Assembly: GCF_030077735.1 (NCBI RefSeq)
Contig: NZ_JASJEU010000014.1
Coordinates: 62,001-126,000, forward strand
DNA length: 64,000 bases
Direction: 5' to 3'
DNA from: Gordonibacter faecis
GTDB lineage: Bacteria; Actinomycetota; Coriobacteriia; Coriobacteriales; Eggerthellaceae
Part shown: piece by piece, positions 7,519-16,520 of the stretch
Layout: every line of letters begins with the position of its first letter
Position numbering within the stretch: the stretch's first letter is position 1
Position numbers and translations under genes: made by a program
The notes under the pieces: model-generated
Database searches by the model: none
The model's input: the letters and a program-made list of their open reading frames with translations, nothing else
What the model was told of the DNA's origin: nothing

Positions 7519-8845
7519 GCGCACCCTTATTCGCCGTGAGCTAGCGAAGCAAACGGCGCTGTTGTTCCTCGTATTCACGCTGCTGTTTGCGCTGTTGGGA
7601 GTTGGAATTTACTCCATGCTGAGCGCGAGCATCTTTCAAACAGCCGACGAAACGCTGCGCTCGCTTCAGGCGGACGGAAACCTGCTCACGTTTGAGACCG
7701 AACCGAGCGGGTCTGCCGCCATCGTGCCCGACAACACCAGCGCCACCACGCCCGACGAAACCGAAGTGGACGACCTGTCGTACTCCCTGCAAAAGAGCAT
7801 CGTAGACGTTGACCCGCAGTTCATCACGCTTGTGCGCGACGCAAACGGCGAGCTGGTAGACACCGTGGGCCTGTACGCCTCCTACCCCGCCTTCCTGCGC
7901 GCTATCCCCTTTGATGCGGGCGACCTCGACCACATTTACCAAACGGCAGCCGGCGGGCATACCTACCGCGGCATCACGTACCGACTGGCAGACAATGGAA
8001 GCTCCGCGTACGTGCAGGTGCTCGTGAATGTGGACTCTGAACTGGCTATTCTCGATGGATTTACGCGCATGCTTGCCGCGTATTTGGCCGTGGCGGCGCT
8101 CGTGTCGGCGGCGGCCGGCTACCTGCTGTCGCGGCGCACGCTCAAGCCCATCGTGGAGAACTGGCGTGCGCAGACGGAATTCGTGCAGAACGCCTCGCAC
8201 GAGTTGCGCACGCCCCTTGCCGTGATTCAAACCACCAGCGAGTTGCTGCTTGACCACCCCGAAAGCCGCATTGTTGATAGGTTCGAAGACGTGAACGTGA
8301 TTGCGTCGGAAACGAAGCGCCTTGCGCGCCTGGTGGATGACCTCATGACACTCTCGCTCAGTGACGCCGGGCGCACGTCACTCACGTACGCGGAGGTAAA
8401 CGTGGGTGCATTTCTGCGCGAAACCGCCAGTGCCTACGAGGATTTCGCCGCGCTCCAGGACAAGCGAATTGAAGTGGACGTGGACAGCGACCTTATGGTG
8501 CACGCTGATGCCGATAAGCTGCGCCAGCTGCTGGGCATCCTCGTGGACAACGCGCTCAAGTACACCGAAGCCGACGACGTCATACGTCTGAGCGCCCAGG
8601 TAAAAGGCGCGAAGTGGGCGCTGCACGTGGCGGACACTGGCTGCGGGATTGACGCGGAGGATCGCGCGCACGCCTTCGAGCGGTTCTATCGCGCCGACAA
8701 GGCTCGCGGTCGCAGGACAGGCGGCCACGGCCTGGGGCTTTCCCTCGCGCAGAACATCGTGGAAGCCCACGGCGGCACTATTACGCTTGAGGCGAACGAG
8801 CCGCACGGCACCGTGGCCGTAGTCACGCTGCCCATGGCACGCTAA
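7511..8845 (+). CDS. Sensor histidine kinase
   Basis: Membrane sensor that phosphorylates the preceding response regulator. I start it at the ATG at 7511, inside the regulator's 3' end, because the upstream in-frame residues duplicate regulator coding sequence. The 444 residues show one N-terminal helix (TALLFLVFTLLFALLGVGIY), an extracytoplasmic domain of about 140 residues, a second helix near 190-212, the phosphoacceptor His230 in NASHELRTPL, and an HATPase domain with the N box (LVDNALKYT), the DTGCGI motif and the GGHGLGLSLAQNIVEAHGG lid region. The gene ends by overlapping the convergent thioesterase by 4 bp. Confidence 0.93.
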   Translation: MSERTLIRRELAKQTALLFLVFTLLFALLGVGIYSMLSASIFQTADETLRSLQADGNLLTFETEPSGSAAIVPDNTSATTPDETEVDDLSYSLQKSIVDVDPQFITLVRDANGELVDTVGLYASYPAFLRAIPFDAGDLDHIYQTAAGGHTYRGITYRLADNGSSAYVQVLVNVDSELAILDGFTRMLAAYLAVAALVSAAAGYLLSRRTLKPIVENWRAQTEFVQNASHELRTPLAVIQTTSELLLDHPESRIVDRFEDVNVIASETKRLARLVDDLMTLSLSDAGRTSLTYAEVNVGAFLRETASAYEDFAALQDKRIEVDVDSDLMVHADADKLRQLLGILVDNALKYTEADDVIRLSAQVKGAKWALHVADTGCGIDAEDRAHAFERFYRADKARGRRTGGHGLGLSLAQNIVEAHGGTITLEANEPHGTVAVVTLPMAR

Positions 8846-9267
8846 CGGGCCTGGTTGCGCTCGCGTTCCTTCTCCGCCAAACGTGCAAGCGGCACAATCT
8901 TCGCCATGATGACGCCTTCGGATACTACATCGCCCTCGTCGTCGTAGGCGGCAACGTTCCAGAACTGCTTGACCCCACCCGCGCGCGAGGGCTCTTCGCG
9001 CTCCAACTCAGCCACGGCGCGAAGCATGCCCTCACACCCCGGCTTGCGGTGGCGCACCTGCACATCCACGCCGAACGGGCGCTCGCGCTCAAGGTCAACC
9101 TCGAAGGTAGCTCCCGCGCTCGCCGCCGTCTCCAACAGCGCAAGGGTGGCGCCACCATGCACGAAGCCAAACGGTTGCAGCACGTCAGGCGTGATGGGCA
9201 TGGTTGCTTCCACGCGCTTGGCGCTTGCCGACACCACGCGAATAGCAAGAAGGTCGGTTAGACCCAT
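8842..9267 (-). CDS. PaaI-family hotdog thioesterase
   Basis: Predicted acyl-CoA or aryl-CoA thioesterase of the PaaI/YdiI type. The 141 residues contain the family core QPFGFVHGGATLALLETAASAG (residues about 31-52; the HGG turn and the following Glu form the active site) and a central strand set VDVQVRHRKPG. The RBS is AGGAGGAATTCC with the ATG at 9267. It stands alone between a convergent kinase gene and the GGDEF-EAL gene, so its substrate cannot be deduced. In anaerobes such enzymes often serve menaquinone (DHNA-CoA) or aromatic metabolism. Confidence 0.85.
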   Translation of the reverse strand: MGLTDLLAIRVVSASAKRVEATMPITPDVLQPFGFVHGGATLALLETAASAGATFEVDLERERPFGVDVQVRHRKPGCEGMLRAVAELEREEPSRAGGVKQFWNVAAYDDEGDVVSEGVIMAKIVPLARLAEKERERNQAR

Positions 9268-9341
9268 GGAATTCCTCCTTGTTCAAGTTGTTATGCGGCC
9301 GCCCCGGCAGCGAGGCAAGGGGACCCCGAAGCCCTGAGGCT

Positions 9342-12300
9342 CTACCGCGCGCCCGACAGACGGCGAATGAGGTCGCGCACTTCATCGGGCACACCCGCGG
9401 GCTGCGCCGCGGGCTTCCCCACCAGGTAGCCCTGCACGTAGTCCGCCCCCAGTTCAATGACCACCGCCAACTCGGCCTCGGTTTCCACGCCTTCCGCGAT
9501 GACGCGAATGCCGCGGTCGTGCGCATAGTGTATAAGATTGCTGGCGATATCGCGATGATCCTTCATGGTATCAATGTCGCGCACAATGCCCATGTCCAGC
9601 TTCACGAAATCAACCCGATAGTCCAACAGCGCCGTCTCGCCGTTGTAGCCGCTACCGAAATCGTCAATAGCCAATCGCGCACCCCAGCGCTTCGCCAGGC
9701 CCTCCTTATAGAGCGCCATTTCGCGACTGTACTCCGTCTCCGTAATCTCAATCACCAGGCGCCGGAGCAGGGGGCCGAACCGTTTTTGCAGCTCTACCTC
9801 GTCGTCGGACGACAGGCGCTGCGTGGCGATGCTGTTCACAAACAGTGTGGTGTCGCCGGCGCACGCGTGGTGGCTGTACTCCTGCAGTGCGCCGAAGAAC
9901 GTGAGGCGCTCCACCCGGTAGAGTTTCGACTGCGAGCGTGCCAGCATGAGCACGCGATCAGGCGTGGCGATGGACTCCAACCGCGGACGCATGAGCGCCT
10001 CGTAGGCCACCACTTCACCCGCACCCGTGTCCACGATGGGCTGGAAATAGTAGTTGACCAGGTTTTCGTCCAGCAGGCGGTTCAGGTCTTCCTTGTTGTT
10101 GAGGATGAATGCGCCTTCCTCGTGGCTCTTGCGGTCGAAGCGCAGAAGCGCACCCTTGCGCCGGTTCTTCGCCTCATACATGGCGAAGTCGGCGAACTCG
10201 CGCAGGTGGGCGAAATCGGTAGCGTCTTCAGGATAGAACGCCACGCCCACCGAGGCGCGTACCTTCAGCACCGCACCGTCGGGCGCTTCCAGCACGCTGG
10301 TGTCGAGCGAGCGCATGAACTCGTCAAACAGCGTCCACGCCTCGTCGATGTCGGCGCAGCGGTCGACGAACACCAAAAACTCGTCGCCTGAAATGCGCGC
10401 GCAGTAGCCTTCGTCTGCAAACGAGCGCTCAATGACCGACGCAGCGGCCTTGATGTAATGGTCGCCCCAATCGTGTCCGTACGTGTCGTTGATGTACTTA
10501 AGATTATCCAGGTCAAGCATCAGCATGGCACCAAACGCCGGCGGATTGTCCGCCAAGCGATCGGTGACGGTCTGCTCGAACGCGCGGCGGTTGGAAAGGC
10601 CCGTCAGCACGTCGTGGTCGCGCTCGTGCTCGATGCGGCGGCGCGTGGCAATTTCGTCGGTCACGTCTTCCACTAAGCCGAACTGGCGTGTGTGGTCGTT
10701 GCTTTCCATGGTGACGAGGCGCACCCAGCGCCGCCCCTCGGCATCCGACACCAGCCAGCGGAAGTCCGCTTCGCGCTCAAAGCGATCCGCCAACAACTCC
10801 ATCGTGTGTTTGAACTCAGCCAGCGGCAAAGAACCGCCGCCCGCCGTACCGCCACCTACAGCGTGCGCTTCCACTTCCCTCACCGTTTCACGCCCCAACA
10901 CCGCCTCAAGCGTGTCGAAGAAACCATCGGTGAAGGAGGCAGTGCCCGCATCCAAGTTGCATTCGAACGCCGCGATGGAGCGGTCGGACAGCTTGAGAAT
11001 TTGCGACAGGCGCGAGGCGGCGGTGGCCACCTCGGTACCCAACAGCTCAATGGACTCGGAAAGTTCATCCACTTCCACAATGCCCGTGGACGTAAAGGCA
11101 ATCGGCTGATCGGGACTGGCGGCACGCACCTCCTGCATGAGGTTGCGCAAGCGCGACGACGACACCCACGCCGTAATAATGGCTATGACCAGGCCTATGG
11201 CGAACGAGGCACCCAGCACCTTCAGCAGATTCTCCGACAGCGAGCGCGACGCGGAGAAGAGGTCCGCCTCACGCTCAAGGCCCACGAGCGCCCAATGCTC
11301 CGAGGCGAACGGCGAGGTGCTGTCATACAGCTTGATTTCCGCAGACGCAGCACTCGCACGCGGCACCGCGTCGCGATCCGTCGGCTCCACTGCCATGCGG
11401 CCCTTGTCATCGACAACGGCTTCAAACGATTCATTGTCCACATACAGGCTTTGAGACGCGCCGGTAGCCGTTAGCACATCGTAAAAGCGCGGGCGTCCCA
11501 CCAGCGGCACCGCGCCGCCATCGCGCGCGAAGCCGCCGTCCTCGTTCGTGATGGTAAGAAGGTAGGACCCGTTGCCTTCCTCGTTCAAGTCGCGATACGG
11601 GAAGAACGATGCCACACGGTCGAGGCGCACTTCCACGCCGAACACGCCCACCACATCCCCCGCCGCATTCTTCACGGGCTTGCTGTAGGTGATGGACTGC
11701 GTGCCGGTCCAGCCCAGGTCAACCGGACGGCCCCAGTAGCCCAAATCGTTCGGATCGGCGTTGGGATACTGCTCAGCCGCGCGCAGCGGCTGGTAAAAAA
11801 ACGCACTCTGCTCTTCGCCTTCGGGCGCCAAGGGAAACGCCGCCGACCACTGGCTGTCAAGCGCAATGTCCAAGCGCCTCCCCACGCTGATGGGGCACGC
11901 CGCCAACAGCAAGTCGGACCCATTCGCCACATCTACCTTGGGGTTTGAGTCGCGCACATAGAATGCCGGAAGCTCTTCGTTTTCCCGCGAGCCATCGCCC
12001 AACACCAGGTAGACGCCATCCACCTCGGCGCGGCGCGCCAGCTGCAGTAAATCTTCTGACGTTCTATCAATCACCGTCAGTGCTGTTTCGGATCCCGCCG
12101 TCAGCGCGGAGGGAGTCGCGCCTGCTTGCACCAGCACGTCATCAATACGCTCGCTCACGTCATCCAACACCGAGTCAAAATTCGACCAGCGGAAGATCAT
12201 GTCGTTTTCGAGATACCCCGCGCGACTGATAACCCGCTCGGAAAACAGATCGTACGCATCGGCTTCCATCTGCTCAAGCGTGGCACTCTGCGTGAGCACA

Positions 12301-12419
12301 AGAGTGCACACCACGCCTTGGATGGCAAGCGCAACGCAAAACGGCACCACCACAAGAGCGCGGAACGTTAGTCCGCGTCGCTTGCCGCGTCGCCCCCTTG
12401 CCTGCAAGCCCTTGTTCAA
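9342..12419 (-). CDS. Membrane dCache-like/PAS/GGDEF/EAL cyclic-di-GMP enzyme
   Basis: A 1025-residue signalling protein. An N-terminal membrane helix (about 25-45), a large extracytoplasmic sensor of about 340 residues with the layout of a double Cache domain, and a second helix (about 395-415) precede a HAMP-like linker, a PAS-like segment (about 465-590), a GGDEF domain and an EAL domain. The cyclase motif is SGDEF (RISGDEFLVF), an accepted variant. The EAL side keeps EALMR, VIEITETE, AIDDFGSGY, VKLDMG and IAEGVETEAE, so both activities are plausible. No RxxD inhibitory site is visible before SGDEF. The gene follows an orphan solute-binding lipoprotein by 43 bp, suggesting that protein delivers the ligand signal. 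Confidence 0.9.
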   Translation of the reverse strand: MNKGLQARGRRGKRRGLTFRALVVVPFCVALAIQGVVCTLVLTQSATLEQMEADAYDLFSERVISRAGYLENDMIFRWSNFDSVLDDVSERIDDVLVQAGATPSALTAGSETALTVIDRTSEDLLQLARRAEVDGVYLVLGDGSRENEELPAFYVRDSNPKVDVANGSDLLLAACPISVGRRLDIALDSQWSAAFPLAPEGEEQSAFFYQPLRAAEQYPNADPNDLGYWGRPVDLGWTGTQSITYSKPVKNAAGDVVGVFGVEVRLDRVASFFPYRDLNEEGNGSYLLTITNEDGGFARDGGAVPLVGRPRFYDVLTATGASQSLYVDNESFEAVVDDKGRMAVEPTDRDAVPRASAASAEIKLYDSTSPFASEHWALVGLEREADLFSASRSLSENLLKVLGASFAIGLVIAIITAWVSSSRLRNLMQEVRAASPDQPIAFTSTGIVEVDELSESIELLGTEVATAASRLSQILKLSDRSIAAFECNLDAGTASFTDGFFDTLEAVLGRETVREVEAHAVGGGTAGGGSLPLAEFKHTMELLADRFEREADFRWLVSDAEGRRWVRLVTMESNDHTRQFGLVEDVTDEIATRRRIEHERDHDVLTGLSNRRAFEQTVTDRLADNPPAFGAMLMLDLDNLKYINDTYGHDWGDHYIKAAASVIERSFADEGYCARISGDEFLVFVDRCADIDEAWTLFDEFMRSLDTSVLEAPDGAVLKVRASVGVAFYPEDATDFAHLREFADFAMYEAKNRRKGALLRFDRKSHEEGAFILNNKEDLNRLLDENLVNYYFQPIVDTGAGEVVAYEALMRPRLESIATPDRVLMLARSQSKLYRVERLTFFGALQEYSHHACAGDTTLFVNSIATQRLSSDDEVELQKRFGPLLRRLVIEITETEYSREMALYKEGLAKRWGARLAIDDFGSGYNGETALLDYRVDFVKLDMGIVRDIDTMKDHRDIASNLIHYAHDRGIRVIAEGVETEAELAVVIELGADYVQGYLVGKPAAQPAGVPDEVRDLIRRLSGAR

Positions 12420-12462
12420 GCCGTGCCGCCTTCCCGGTTTCGTGCGCCCGTGCGCATACGCG

Positions 12463-13935
12463 CTAGGCGACGACCGCCTGTAACTGCTCCGTCACGTCGG
12501 CAAGCCACGCGTCAAGCACCGACTCTTCAAGATACGGCGCTATGGCCTCTGCGGGTGCGGTGCCAGCCTCAATGGCAGCTACGACGGCTGCGCGGTCGGC
12601 GATAGCTTTGTTGGACAGCGCTTTTTCAAGCAGAGCGCGTGCCTCGACACCGCCCTTGAACGGCTGATTCGCGTACACACCCGCCTCGATGGTATCCAAC
12701 GTAGCAGGCAGGTTCGCCAAGTAATTCTGGGAAGCGCCTTCCGCCTCGGCTGCGGCCTGCAAGTTCTCAAGTGTGAGGGCATCCTTCTTCACCGGCACGT
12801 ACCCGGCGTTGATGGAAAACGCCGTGTTTTGCTCCTTGTCGGTGAACCACTTGAGGAACTCGACACACGCCGTCTCTTTGCGCTCGTCAGACTTGGTTAC
12901 CACAAAGCCCGCGCCCTGCTGAGGCGCGCAAGCCGTACCGCCTTCGAAGGTGGGGTTTTCCAGCGCGGCCAGCTCAATGGGGTAGCTGGTCTCATCATCC
13001 ACCGTCACCGTTGTGGGGAAATACACCACTGACGAGGACGACCCCACATAGCACAGCAAGCCGCCCGTCTTCACGGCATCGGAGCGGAACTTGCCCTCGG
13101 CCGAAAACCATCCCTGCACCATGGGCACGTAGTAGTTATCCCAAAGCTTTTTGATCGTAGCGCGATCCAGGTCAAGCGTGCATTCGCCACCTTCGATGTT
13201 GAAGATATCGTGACCGAGCTGGCGCGAACCGCAAATGAGGTAATTCGCCATAGCATCACGCCCGAAGAACGGCCGGCCGTCGTTCGCCACGTCCGGCGTT
13301 TGCGCGTCGGTCCATTCGTAGTAGCGCTGCGCAACGGTGGTGATGCCTTCCACCGTGGAGAGCTCTTCCAGCTGAGAGCCCGTGGCATCGGCAAACTTCT
13401 GCCAATCGGTGAGGTTGATCTGCAGCGTTTCGGTTGACTTGCCCACGGGGAACACCTTAAGGCCGCCGTCGCCTGAGAGGTCGCCCTCGGCGAGGAAGCT
13501 GTCAACGTACTGGACTTTTTCGTCATCGGTCAGGTAGCTCGACACGTCGGCCACCTTCCCCATGCTATCAATGACCGACGCGGTGTCCGAATACGACAGG
13601 AAGGCATCGGGCATGGCGGCGGAGCCCACGAGTTCCTGTGCGGAATCGGTGACGGCTTGTGCCAGATCGTTCACGCCACCTTGACTTGAACTGGTCACCA
13701 CCACGCCCAGATCCTTGCCACGGCTGGCATTGAACTCTTTCACCAGGTCTTCAAACGCCGTCTGCTGCGTTCCGTTGTAGTACGTCCACAATTCCACCTG
13801 AACGGGGTCCGACGGATCGAGCGGGGATGCGGAAGATTCCGGCGCACCCTGCTGCGCGGACGCACAGCCTCCGCAGACAAGCACTCCCGCAACGGCCAGT
13901 GCCGCTACTGCGCCCCTCAGTTTGCTTCGCTTCAT
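12463..13935 (-). CDS. Extracellular solute-binding lipoprotein (family 1, sugar-type)
   Basis: A 490-residue binding protein resembling the sugar-binding components of ABC importers. The N-terminus (MKRSKLRG, hydrophobic core AVAALAVAGVLVCGGC) is a lipoprotein signal with the lipidated Cys at about residue 24. The mature part shows the family patterns PVQVELWTYYNGTQQTAFE near its start and FVVTKSDERKETACVEFLKWF near residue 350. No permease or ATPase gene is adjacent; the next gene, 43 bp downstream, encodes the GGDEF-EAL protein with a large external sensor. I infer a role in sensing rather than in transport. A terminator at 14051 separates it from the upstream flippase operon. Confidence 0.85.
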   Translation of the reverse strand: MKRSKLRGAVAALAVAGVLVCGGCASAQQGAPESSASPLDPSDPVQVELWTYYNGTQQTAFEDLVKEFNASRGKDLGVVVTSSSQGGVNDLAQAVTDSAQELVGSAAMPDAFLSYSDTASVIDSMGKVADVSSYLTDDEKVQYVDSFLAEGDLSGDGGLKVFPVGKSTETLQINLTDWQKFADATGSQLEELSTVEGITTVAQRYYEWTDAQTPDVANDGRPFFGRDAMANYLICGSRQLGHDIFNIEGGECTLDLDRATIKKLWDNYYVPMVQGWFSAEGKFRSDAVKTGGLLCYVGSSSSVVYFPTTVTVDDETSYPIELAALENPTFEGGTACAPQQGAGFVVTKSDERKETACVEFLKWFTDKEQNTAFSINAGYVPVKKDALTLENLQAAAEAEGASQNYLANLPATLDTIEAGVYANQPFKGGVEARALLEKALSNKAIADRAAVVAAIEAGTAPAEAIAPYLEESVLDAWLADVTEQLQAVVA

Positions 13936-14050
13936 GTCTCCCCTTTCGAAGGCATCCGCCGCCCCTCATAACTACACCATCTCACTATTCTATAGCATGC
14001 GAGCACTTCGCTAAGGCGGAAACCGTCAGTAGACTCTTATTTGAGGGCCG

Positions 14051-14078
14051 AAAACCCCACTTCATAAGTGGGGTTTTT
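14051..14078. terminator. Bidirectional-looking terminator between flippase operon and solute-binding protein
   Basis: A 12-bp perfect stem (14051-14062 with 14066-14077) and a 3-nt loop, with A-rich 5' and T-rich 3' flanks on both strands. It lies about 100 bp downstream of the flippase operon end, which reads toward it on the minus strand. Confidence 0.85.
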
Positions 14079-14174
14079 GCGGGTGGTGACGGCGCGGGGT
14101 GGTGGAATGTGCACCGCAGCGTGTGCGAGAGGGGGGGGCGTGACGCGTGCGGGGCGCGCTGCGCTTGGGCCTGA

Positions 14175-15320
14175 TCAGCGCTTTCGCGGGGCCTCTTCGG
14201 GCTTGGGGCGCTTCGCGGGAATCACGGGGTCTTCCTTTACGGCATCGAGGCGCTTGGCCTGGCCTTCTACACCGCGCAGGCGGTCGTTTTTGTGCTGCGC
14301 ACGCACGCTTTTCTTCGCTTCGTGCTTAAAGGTTTTGGTGGTTTGGATGAGGATGGCCCCAATGAGAAACGGCATCCAGAACACGATGCCGCGGTACACG
14401 AGCGCAATGGAGAGGCCAGCCGCGCTTGACACGCCGAACGACGTGAACGCCACCACCACGGCCGCTTCCACCACACCCACGCCCTGCGGCGTGATGGAGA
14501 TCATGGCAAACAGGGTGGCCACCACGTATCCGCAGATGAGCGCCTCAGGCACGGTCACGCCGAAGCCCACGCCCACCAGCGTAAAACACGCGAGTTCGCA
14601 CGACGAGGCCACAATGGAGCAGCCGAACGTCTTGGCCGTAGCCTTCGGATTGTGCGCGATAAGCCCCGCCGCATCCGAGAACGAGCACACCGTACGCTCC
14701 ACCCACGGGTCGAGCGGGCCTTTCTTGAAGCGGGCGCGGATGCGGTCAACCAGCCGCTCGATGGGACGCAGCACCCGCAACACAAGCGCCGGCCGCTTGC
14801 GACCCAGCACCAGTACCAGCACCATGGCCGCCACCAGCGCAATCACCAGCAACCCCAACAAAAACCAGAGCGGCGAGAGCCCCACCGTGAACGCGAGGAT
14901 GGCAAAGCCTATGAGCATGATGGTGGCGAACCCCGTGTCCACGGTAATCTGCATGAGCAGCGCCGCACTGGTAGCTTTACCAGGTGCAATGCCGCGCCGC
15001 CGTGCGTCGTCCACCACCAGCGTGGTGCCCGCCAGGTTGAGCGAAGGCGCAATGGTGTTCATGAAGAATGTGCCGAACACGAGCGGTAGCGTGCTGCGCG
15101 GGTCCATGTGCTCGTCCACCGCCTCAAAGGCAAACGAGTAGGCGAAACTTTGCGCGAAGTATTTCCCCAGCTGAGTACAAAGCGCCGCTACCAGCGGAAT
15201 GGCCGCGCCCTTCTTTATGGTTTCAATCAACTCCACCAACTGATCGCCGCGCAGCAGCACTACCGCCAGTACAATCACAATCACGAGACCTATCAGCAGG
15301 TTGCGCACATTCAGCTTCAT
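14175..15320 (-). CDS. Lysylphosphatidylglycerol synthase-type flippase (UPF0104/AglD family)
   Basis: A 381-residue polytopic membrane protein with about eight helices, of the LPG_synthase_TM family. Members without a synthase domain are thought to flip or help insert lipid-linked precursors. The family hallmark ITPQGVGVVEAAVVV lies near residue 285, preceded by the conserved NTIAPSLNLAGT (about 88-99) in the first cytoplasmic loop. The C-terminal tail is basic (KHEAKKSVRAQHKNDR) and cytoplasmic. It is the last gene of a three-gene operon in which an ATP-grasp enzyme lies between two such flippases. The substrate is unknown. Confidence 0.82.
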   Translation of the reverse strand: MKLNVRNLLIGLVIVIVLAVVLLRGDQLVELIETIKKGAAIPLVAALCTQLGKYFAQSFAYSFAFEAVDEHMDPRSTLPLVFGTFFMNTIAPSLNLAGTTLVVDDARRRGIAPGKATSAALLMQITVDTGFATIMLIGFAILAFTVGLSPLWFLLGLLVIALVAAMVLVLVLGRKRPALVLRVLRPIERLVDRIRARFKKGPLDPWVERTVCSFSDAAGLIAHNPKATAKTFGCSIVASSCELACFTLVGVGFGVTVPEALICGYVVATLFAMISITPQGVGVVEAAVVVAFTSFGVSSAAGLSIALVYRGIVFWMPFLIGAILIQTTKTFKHEAKKSVRAQHKNDRLRGVEGQAKRLDAVKEDPVIPAKRPKPEEAPRKR

Positions 15321-15368
15321 GACCTGCCTCCGTCCCGTTTCATCGCCCGCGCCTGTACTCCCCCGCGC

Positions 15369-16520
15369 CTAACGGAGGAACTCCTTCAGGTCGGAGTTCT
15401 GCAGGAAGTCCAGCTCAGCCTTCGTTGAGGGGTCGGTTTCCAGGAACAGGAAGCCGTAGCTGCCTACGCGGCGCGCGTCGAACGGGCGCAATTCCAGCAC
15501 ATGCGAGAAGCGCGCACGGAAGTCGTCGTAGTCGAAGCGCTCATCGCCGGTGGCATCGCGCGGGGGGTTCAGCAGCGACATGGTGTACAGCTTGTCGTCC
15601 TTTCCGGCGAAGGCCACGTCGAAGTCGGGCGCGTCGTTTTCGAGAAATGCCTGGTACGTGCGGAATCCGTAGGCGTAGTAGCTCACGTCGGTGCCACCTA
15701 AGCCTGCGAAGCGCAGCGGGTTAAACTCGATGGGGCTCACATGCCCGTCGTGCACGCGCACCTCCACGTGCACAGGGAAATTGCGGGCACCCACCAGCGC
15801 ATTTACGCGGTCGAGCCACGCGGCGAAGGCCGGACCGTTTTCGCGCACGATGGCGGCGCTCGTCACATACATACGATCCGAGGTGTCCTCGGGCGAGGAA
15901 AAGTCGTGACGCAGCACGTTCAGCACGTGTGCCGCGCCGTTTTCATCAAAGTAGGCGTCGAGCGCGTACTCGGTGCCCTCCAGGTAGCCTTCCAGGATGA
16001 ACGACCCGGAGCCGATGACGCTTTCAGGATACCTATCGTGCCATGACGAGGCGTTTTTCTGAATATCAGCCAGCGCGCGCTCCCAGTCCTCGCGGCTGTG
16101 GATGGCGTACACACCCACACTGCAAAAGCCCACGGAAGGCTTGAGCACAAAGGGCAGGGGCAGGTGCTCGAAGTCCAGCTTGAAGAGTTCGTCGATGGAG
16201 CAGGTCTTGAAGAACAGGTCGGGGTCGAGGCCCGCCAGCGCGCGGCGCATGGCCGCCTTGTCCTTGAAGAGCTCGATGGCGCGCACGAGGCCCGCGTTGC
16301 TTGCGTTCTCAACGATCCACGCAAGCGCGTTTTCGGAGTTCGTATACACACGCTCACCTGCGTCGATGCGACGCGTAGCTTCAGCGGCATCCACGAGAGT
16401 GAGACCGTGGCCGCACTCGGCGATGCGGCGAGACACGGCGTTATCAAGCACGGGATGGCCCGACGCCTCCAGCCAGTCAATCAAGGGTTCGGACACATAG
16501 GGCTCGTCGAGCACGATCAT
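15369..16520 (-). CDS. ATP-grasp domain protein
   Basis: A 383-residue soluble enzyme with an ATP-grasp fold: LPFVLKPSVGFCSVGVY (about residues 121-137, the nucleotide-binding lysine and loop), SFILEGYLEGTEYALDAYFD (about 170-190, the adenine-hinge region) and VEVRVHDGHVSPIEFNPLRFAG (about 255-276, metal-binding Glu/Asn). Such enzymes ligate a carboxylate to an amine via an acylphosphate. The start overlaps the stop of the upstream flippase (ATGA at 16517-16520), and another flippase follows. A role in making an amino-acid-modified lipid or envelope precursor that the flippases move is an inference from this sandwich. Confidence 0.78.
   Translation of the reverse strand: MIVLDEPYVSEPLIDWLEASGHPVLDNAVSRRIAECGHGLTLVDAAEATRRIDAGERVYTNSENALAWIVENASNAGLVRAIELFKDKAAMRRALAGLDPDLFFKTCSIDELFKLDFEHLPLPFVLKPSVGFCSVGVYAIHSREDWERALADIQKNASSWHDRYPESVIGSGSFILEGYLEGTEYALDAYFDENGAAHVLNVLRHDFSSPEDTSDRMYVTSAAIVRENGPAFAAWLDRVNALVGARNFPVHVEVRVHDGHVSPIEFNPLRFAGLGGTDVSYYAYGFRTYQAFLENDAPDFDVAFAGKDDKLYTMSLLNPPRDATGDERFDYDDFRARFSHVLELRPFDARRVGSYGFLFLETDPSTKAELDFLQNSDLKEFLR

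Noticed and set aside
14130..14145. A run of eight G upstream of the terminator at 14051 as a phase-variation tract
   Set aside because: It lies outside any coding frame or promoter that I can support and is short enough to occur by chance in GC-rich DNA.
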